Shown here: positions 6,804 to 10,082 of the stretch, in pieces
How positions within the stretch are numbered: the stretch's first letter is position 1
How the letters are laid out: every line of letters begins with the position of its first letter
Assembly: GCA_022866195.1 (NCBI GenBank)
Contig: JALHUF010000625.1
Coordinates: 1 to 10,082 of the forward strand
DNA from: Terriglobia bacterium
GTDB lineage: Bacteria; Acidobacteriota; Terriglobia; UBA7540
Direction of reading: 5' to 3'
Length of the DNA: 10,082 nucleotides
Translations under genes and position numbers: made by a program
Notes under the pieces: model-generated
Told to the model about the DNA's origin: nothing
What the model saw: the letters and a program-made list of their open reading frames with translations, nothing else
The model's database searches: none

Positions 6804-6879
6804 TGTCGGTAGTCAGTTGCCAGTTGCCAGTGGTCAGTTGTCAGTAGCAACCGACAACGAACAACCAACAACTGACAGG
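6803..6879. repeat. Heptamer array with complementary half (aroC-def spacer)
   Basis: From 6811 the plus strand runs in 7-nt steps: AGTCAGT, TGCCAGT, TGCCAGT, GGTCAGT, TGTCAGT. It then switches at 6846 to CAAC-type units: AGCAACC, GACAACG, AACAACC, AACAACT, GACAGG. Perfect 8-bp pairings exist between TTGTCGGT (6803-6810) and ACCGACAA (6850-6857), and between GTCAGTTG (6812-6819 or 6833-6840) and CAACTGAC (6869-6876), so alternative hairpins compete. The array fills most of the 94-bp spacer, and its left end touches the def start codon. Confidence 0.9.
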
Positions 6880-6897
6880 AACGATTTCGTGTCACTC

Positions 6898-8073
6898 TCA
6901 GAACCGTCGTAACTGTTCCAGGTAAGTTTCGAAATTACGGCGCGTTTCCGGGAGCGCATCGCCCCCGAATTTTTCTAGAAACGCGCGCGCCAGCACCAGC
7001 GCCACCATCGCTTCACCGATCACGCCGGCGGCCGGCACCACACAGACGTCCGAGCGTTCGTAAGCCGCCTTCACCGTTTCCTTGCTCTCGAGATTCACCG
7101 AGGCCAGCGGCTGCCGGAGCGTCGCCACTGGTTTCAGGTAAGCGCGCACCACAAGGTCCTCGCCGTTCGTGATGCCGCCTTCCAGGCCTCCGGCGCGGTT
7201 CGATGGGCGCGTAAAGCGGGATTCCGTCCGGCTATAACCGATTTCATCATGGACCTGCGAACCAAACGTCGCCGCATTGTCGATTCCACTGCCCAGCTCG
7301 ACGGCCTTGACCGCCGGAATCGACATCACCGCCTGGGCCAATTGCCCATCCAGGCGTTCGTCCCACTGGGCGCATGAGCCCAGACCCGGGGGAACGCCGC
7401 GCGCTATCAGCTCGAACGTTCCGCCCACGGAATCCCCCGTTTTGAGCGCGTGATCCACCTCTGCTTTCATTCGCACTTCGGTGGCCGCGTCCACACAATT
7501 CAGAACCATCTCCTTGCGCTCGCGCAGGGCGCGCACGCGCTCAAAGGGCACCGTATCTTCAGCCAGCGCCACCCGCCCGACGGCAACAACGTGACTTGCC
7601 ACCTCGATCCCGAACTCTTTCAGGAAGAGCTGGGCCACCGCGCCGAGGGCCACTCGCGCCGCTGTCTCCCGGGCGCTGGCCCGCTCCAGGACGTACCGCG
7701 CGTCGTGGAAGTTGTATTTCAAACATCCTGCCAGGTCCGCGTGTCCCGGCCGCGGCGCCAGGAGCGGCTTGGATGCCGCGCGAGTCTCGGGGCGATCCTC
7801 CACCGCGAGTACTTCTTTCCAGTTCTCCCAGTCGCGGTTCTCGATGAGGATCGTGATGGGCGTGCCCACTGTCTGCCCGTGCCGCACGCCGGAAAGGAAC
7901 TGCGCGGTATCCGACTCGATCTTCATCCGCCCGCCGCGCCCGTAGCCACCCTGCCGGCGCTCCAGCTCGCGGTTCACGTAAGCAAAGTCCACGCGCAGCC
8001 CTGCCGGCAGTCCGGAGAGGAACGCCGCGATGGCCTGGCCGTGCGACTCACCCGCCGTCGAAAAGCGCAACAT
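6898..8073 (-). CDS. aroC: Chorismate synthase
   Basis: This enzyme converts 5-enolpyruvylshikimate-3-phosphate to chorismate using reduced FMN, the last step of the shikimate pathway. The 391-residue length is typical of the longer form. The start MLRFSTAGESHG contains signature 1 with catalytic-site H11. Signature 2 is RAGGLEGGITNGE (~293-305), and signature 3 is RSDVCVVPAAGVIGEAM (~340-356). ATG 8073 is supported by the canonical N-terminus and by GAGG about 5 nt upstream. It is the first gene of a minus-strand series, has a strong promoter at 8118-8146, and is followed by def 94 bp on. Its neighbours are not shikimate genes, so the link with def-fmt-rsmB is one of position or transcription. 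Confidence 0.97.
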   Translation of the reverse strand: MLRFSTAGESHGQAIAAFLSGLPAGLRVDFAYVNRELERRQGGYGRGGRMKIESDTAQFLSGVRHGQTVGTPITILIENRDWENWKEVLAVEDRPETRAASKPLLAPRPGHADLAGCLKYNFHDARYVLERASARETAARVALGAVAQLFLKEFGIEVASHVVAVGRVALAEDTVPFERVRALRERKEMVLNCVDAATEVRMKAEVDHALKTGDSVGGTFELIARGVPPGLGSCAQWDERLDGQLAQAVMSIPAVKAVELGSGIDNAATFGSQVHDEIGYSRTESRFTRPSNRAGGLEGGITNGEDLVVRAYLKPVATLRQPLASVNLESKETVKAAYERSDVCVVPAAGVIGEAMVALVLARAFLEKFGGDALPETRRNFETYLEQLRRF

Positions 8074-8117
8074 AGGCCCTCGTCAATCAGTTCGTTAACA
8101 GCCGCCTCAAAATGTTA

Positions 8118-8146
8118 ATTCTAGCGGAATCTGGCGAACAGGTCAA
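8118..8146 (-). promoter_or_regulatory. Sigma70-type promoter of aroC
   Basis: On the minus strand TTGACC (8146-8141) and TAGAAT (8123-8118) each match consensus in 5 of 6 positions and are separated by exactly 17 nt. The -10 ends 44 bp before the aroC ATG. It probably drives aroC and possibly the rest of the minus-strand series. Confidence 0.72.
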
Positions 8147-8176
8147 AAATCAGCTTCGGGCCCTCCCCGCGCCAGT

Positions 8177-8201
8177 GCGGAGCCGGGCCTTGCCGCTCCG
8201 C
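8177..8201. repeat. Inverted repeat between the divergent aroC and phosphoesterase promoters
   Basis: GCGGAGC (8177-8183) and GCTCCGC (8195-8201) are perfect 7-bp complements around an 11-nt loop. The arms are bordered by a direct repeat, GCCAGT, at 8171-8176 and 8200-8205. It lies between the two divergent promoters, so it could be an operator or simply a hairpin. No regulator can be named. Confidence 0.45.
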
Positions 8202-8235
8202 CAGTAATGCTCTGCCGCCCGAGCCTGGAGTGGAC

Positions 8236-8256
8236 TATAATCTGGCAGTTCGGAGG
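8236..8256 (+). promoter_or_regulatory. -10 box TATAAT and Shine-Dalgarno of the phosphoesterase gene
   Basis: A perfect TATAAT lies at 8236-8241 in an otherwise GC-rich stretch, with no good -35 at 16-18 nt upstream. Transcription would begin near 8248. A perfect GGAGG follows at 8252-8256, 6 nt before TTG 8263. Together these place the start at TTG 8263 rather than at GTG 8230, which would lie upstream of the transcript. Confidence 0.55.
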
Positions 8257-8262
8257 CCGGAC

Positions 8263-9009
8263 TTGCGCTACCTACTTCTGAGCGATGTCCACTCAAACCT
8301 GGAAGCCCTGGAGGAATGCACCGCCCTGGCCCAAGGCAAGTACGATCAAGTTCTTTGCCTCGGCGACCTGGTCGGCTACGGGCCGGACCCAAACCCCGTC
8401 ATTGAACGCGTCCGCGCCATGGCCACGGTAATCATCCGCGGCAACCACGACCGGGCCTGCTCGGGCCTCATCGACGCCGCAGAGTTCAATCCTCTGGCTC
8501 GCCTGGCCACCCAGTGGACTCGGGATCAACTCACCGCGGAGCATATCGGGTTCCTCCGCTCCCTGCCTCCGGGGCCCGTCACCGTCCAGGGCGTTCAAAT
8601 CGTGCACGGGTCTCTTCTTGACGAGGATGAATACCTCCTGGGCCCCGGGCAAGCGCTCCCGGAACTCAGGAACCTTGCCACGCCCGCGGTCTTTTTCGGG
8701 CACACCCACTACCAGGGTGGCTTCATGCTCACCGGCAATGGTCGCTTTCAGTCGGTTCGCTGTTCCTCGAAACAGGATGGACGCACGTTGGTCTTAACCC
8801 TCGAGGAGGGCACGCGCTACTTGATCAATCCTGGCTCCGTGGGCCAGCCGCGCGACGGCGACTGGCGGGCCGCTTTTGCCATCTTCGACCAAGAGAAAAA
8901 TCACGTCGAATACTACCGCACCCCCTACAAGCTTCCGGAAGTGCAGCAGAAGATGCGTAAGGCTGCATTGCCGGAACCGCTCATTCGCCGCCTGGAATTC
9001 GGCCGGTAG
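8263..9009 (+). CDS. Calcineurin-like metallophosphoesterase (YfcE/MJ0936-like)
   Basis: A 248-residue dimetal phosphoesterase. The family's metal-binding motifs are in order: DVHSN (D8, H10), GDLVGYGPDP (D35), GNHD (N61, H62), IVHGS (H115) and FGHTHYQ (H147, H149), followed by NPGSVGQPRDGD. Such proteins are soluble phosphodiesterases or phosphatases, often of unknown physiological substrate. The start TTG 8263 (MRYLLLSDVHSN) is chosen because GGAGG lies 6 nt upstream and the family begins just before the DxH motif; GTG 8230 is the longer alternative. The gene is divergent from aroC and converges on the membrane-protein gene to its right, with 55 bp between the stops. No clear terminator is seen there. 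Substrate is unknown. Confidence 0.93.
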   Translation: MRYLLLSDVHSNLEALEECTALAQGKYDQVLCLGDLVGYGPDPNPVIERVRAMATVIIRGNHDRACSGLIDAAEFNPLARLATQWTRDQLTAEHIGFLRSLPPGPVTVQGVQIVHGSLLDEDEYLLGPGQALPELRNLATPAVFFGHTHYQGGFMLTGNGRFQSVRCSSKQDGRTLVLTLEEGTRYLINPGSVGQPRDGDWRAAFAIFDQEKNHVEYYRTPYKLPEVQQKMRKAALPEPLIRRLEFGR

Positions 9010-9064
9010 GAATTCACTCGCTGAAAAATCCTCGGACCAGTTGCCTCCAGCTCCGATTGTGTCT

Positions 9065-9520
9065 TCAGAATTGGACCAGCTTGGGTGTGATGGTCGGCGG
9101 CGCCTGGTTCCAATCCGCCGGCATGTGTTCGAAAGAAACCTGGAAGGCGCGCGTCTGTCCCGGCTTGAGCGCGGGGCCGCGGAGTGTGACGGGACGCGCC
9201 GTCTCGCGCAGCACCACCTGGTTGAGCATGTCCACGAAGACTAATTCGAGTTCGAGCTGCCGAACCACTTTTGCGCCCTTGTTGGTCACCTGCGCGTCCA
9301 GGTAGGTCACCGTATGTCCCAGGAAATTCTCGGCCGCGCTCATCCGCGCATCGCTCACCACGATCTGTTGCAGGTAGGCTTTCTGTTCCGCGCTGAGGGC
9401 TTCGAGGCCTTCGGACGAGCGGGAACGGAGGTGAAGCAGGAGCACGAGCGCGGCGACCATAACCGCCAGCGCCACCGTCGCACTCAGGATATAGAAGCGA
9501 GTTGGCCGCTCATCAGCCAC
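9065..9520 (-). CDS. Small single-pass membrane protein of unknown function (DUF2393-like)
   Basis: With the GTG start at 9520 the protein has 151 residues. There is a short charged N-terminus (VADERPTR), one strong membrane segment (~8-31, FYILSATVALAVMVAALVLL), a polar linker with EGLEALSAEQKAYLQQI, and a C-terminal beta-rich domain (~63-151). The latter shows the alternating pattern of LEA/FxLYD-type sandwiches (VTYLDAQVTNKG, LELELVFVD, LKPGQTRAFQVSF). It is probably anchored in the inner membrane with the beta domain outside. The resemblance to DUF2393 proteins is from memory of the architecture and is tentative. The frame stays open upstream to 9991, but that part reads through the heptamer array and antisense to nothing conserved. 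Shine-Dalgarno is weak. It follows pmbA by 80 bp on the same strand. Function is not known. Confidence 0.72.
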   Translation of the reverse strand: MADERPTRFYILSATVALAVMVAALVLLLHLRSRSSEGLEALSAEQKAYLQQIVVSDARMSAAENFLGHTVTYLDAQVTNKGAKVVRQLELELVFVDMLNQVVLRETARPVTLRGPALKPGQTRAFQVSFEHMPADWNQAPPTITPKLVQF

Positions 9521-9533
9521 GGCAGATCTCGCA

Positions 9534-9596
9534 ATTCGAAACTCGAAATTGAGAACTCGGCCGAGTTTCGCCAATCGAGTTTCAAGTTTCGCCGCT
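9534..9596. repeat. Heptamer array with cruciform symmetry (pmbA-downstream spacer)
   Basis: The plus strand runs in 7-nt steps: ATTCGAA, ACTCGAA, ATTGAGA, ACTCGGC, then the complementary type CGAGTTT, CGCCAAT, CGAGTTT, CAAGTTT. The centre is the perfect 12-nt palindrome ACTCGGCCGAGT (9555-9566). Outward from it, a 7-bp complementary block (9554-9560 with 9561-9567) is followed by a 7x7 internal loop and then a perfect 9-bp stem (9538-9546 with 9575-9583). The unpaired block equals one heptamer. The array fills nearly all of the 80-bp gap between the pmbA stop and the next gene. Confidence 0.88.
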
Positions 9597-9600
9597 GCCG

Positions 9601-10082
9601 TCAGGTGCCGGCAACCGTTAGGCCGCCGATTAGCAGCGTCGGCGAGGCGAGGGCGGACCGAAACTCGAGATCGGAGCCGATGGCTTCGATGTGGTTCAGC
9701 ATCTCCGCCAGGTTTCCGGCGATTGTGACCTCTTCGACGGGAAACGCCAGCTCGCCATTTTCGATCCACATCCCGGCGGCGCCGCGCGAGTAGTCGCCGG
9801 TCACGATGTTCACTCCAAAGCCGATCAGCTCCGTCACGTAGAAACCACTGCGCACCGAACGGAGGATCTCGGCGGGCGGGTGCGGGCCGGCAGCCAGGTA
9901 GAAATTCTTCGGCCCCACCACGGGCGGCCCCGCCACACCGCGCGAGGCATTTCCGGTGGTCTTCAGGTTCAGCTTGCGCGCCGTGTAGCAATTCAAGAGG
10001 TAATTGCCGAGCGTGCCCTGCTCGATCACAGGTGTGATGCAGGCAGGAACCCCTTCGTCGTCGAAGGGTCGCGAACCGAAAC
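9601..10082 (-). CDS. pmbA: PmbA/TldE-family protein, C-terminal part (5' end outside window)
   Basis: About 159 residues are visible and the frame stays open to the window edge, so the N-terminal part is missing. Family hallmarks are clear: GSRPFDDEGVP near the edge, QGTLGNYLLNCYTARKLNLK, TGNASRG, and GFGVNIVTGDYSRGAAGMW with IENGE after it, close to the TldE/PmbA consensus. TldE pairs with TldD in a heterodimeric metalloprotease that, in characterised bacteria, processes modified peptides such as microcins and degrades CcdA. TldE itself lacks the HExxxH metal site. tldD often lies upstream, which would be to the right, outside the window. The ending (TLLIGGLTVAGT) is normal. I prefer PmbA/TldE to TldD because of the VTGDYSRGA motif; the catalytic region is not visible to settle it. 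Confidence 0.87.
   Translation of the reverse strand, partial: FGSRPFDDEGVPACITPVIEQGTLGNYLLNCYTARKLNLKTTGNASRGVAGPPVVGPKNFYLAAGPHPPAEILRSVRSGFYVTELIGFGVNIVTGDYSRGAAGMWIENGELAFPVEEVTIAGNLAEMLNHIEAIGSDLEFRSALASPTLLIGGLTVAGT

Noticed and set aside
5713..6812. Two long plus-strand reading frames (5713-6267 and 6261-6812) opposite fmt and def
   Set aside because: They are antisense to well-recognised def and fmt, have Arg/His/Gly-rich translations without domains, and are expected in GC-rich DNA.
7450..8118. 222-codon plus-strand frame opposite aroC
   Set aside because: aroC is certain on the minus strand; the antisense product has no recognisable motif or start signal.
8230..8262. GTG start for the phosphoesterase at 8230
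   Set aside because: It sits upstream of the likely -10 box and transcription start, has no good Shine-Dalgarno, and adds residues before the conserved DVHSN; TTG 8263 has GGAGG at 6 nt.
9534..9596. Rho-independent terminator for pmbA
   Set aside because: A strong stem exists, but no T tract follows in either direction and the structure follows heptamer units, so it is listed as a repeat.
9521..9991. N-terminal extension of the small membrane protein up to an ATG at 9991
   Set aside because: It would run through the heptamer array and overlap pmbA in another frame with a low-complexity Arg/Gly/Ala product; GTG 9520 lies just before the membrane segment.

Overview
GC-rich bacterial DNA made of ordinary housekeeping genes with a small accessory block at the left. 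The gene content and families (aroC, def-fmt-rsmB, a PmbA/TldE peptidase-like gene, a membrane-anchored protein resembling DUF2393, a GH29 fucosidase, vapBC) together with intergenic heptanucleotide arrays suggest Acidobacteriota. That placement is inference from gene content and style, not from any search.

Layout. Positions 2-1501 (+) hold the 3' part of a large protein that looks like a glycoside hydrolase. It converges on a minus-strand run that reads from right to left: aroC (8073-6898), def (6803-6294), fmt (6180-5245), rsmB (5143-3794), a secreted GH29 alpha-L-fucosidase (3762-2377) and a vapBC-type toxin-antitoxin pair (2286-1637). aroC has a good sigma70-type promoter at 8118-8146, and vapBC has its own candidate promoter with an overlapping inverted repeat at 2316-2344. 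A calcineurin-like phosphoesterase (8263-9009, +) is divergent from aroC. At the right edge, minus-strand pmbA/tldE (cut by the window end) is followed by a small single-pass membrane protein (9520-9065).

Function. def and fmt form the formyl-methionine cycle of translation initiation and removal, rsmB modifies 16S rRNA, and aroC completes the shikimate pathway. The fucosidase and the left-edge protein point to breakdown of plant or microbial polysaccharide. The toxin-antitoxin pair sits between them.

Most unusual feature. Four intergenic spacers (fmt-rsmB, def-fmt, aroC-def and pmbA-downstream gene) each carry an array with a 7-nt period. The heptamer differs in every spacer. Three of the four arrays switch to the complementary heptamers partway through, so they can fold into hairpins or cruciforms built of 7-nt modules. 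def, fmt and rsmB, the genes directly downstream of three arrays, show no clear Shine-Dalgarno sequence. No mobile element, CRISPR array, tRNA or rRNA was seen.
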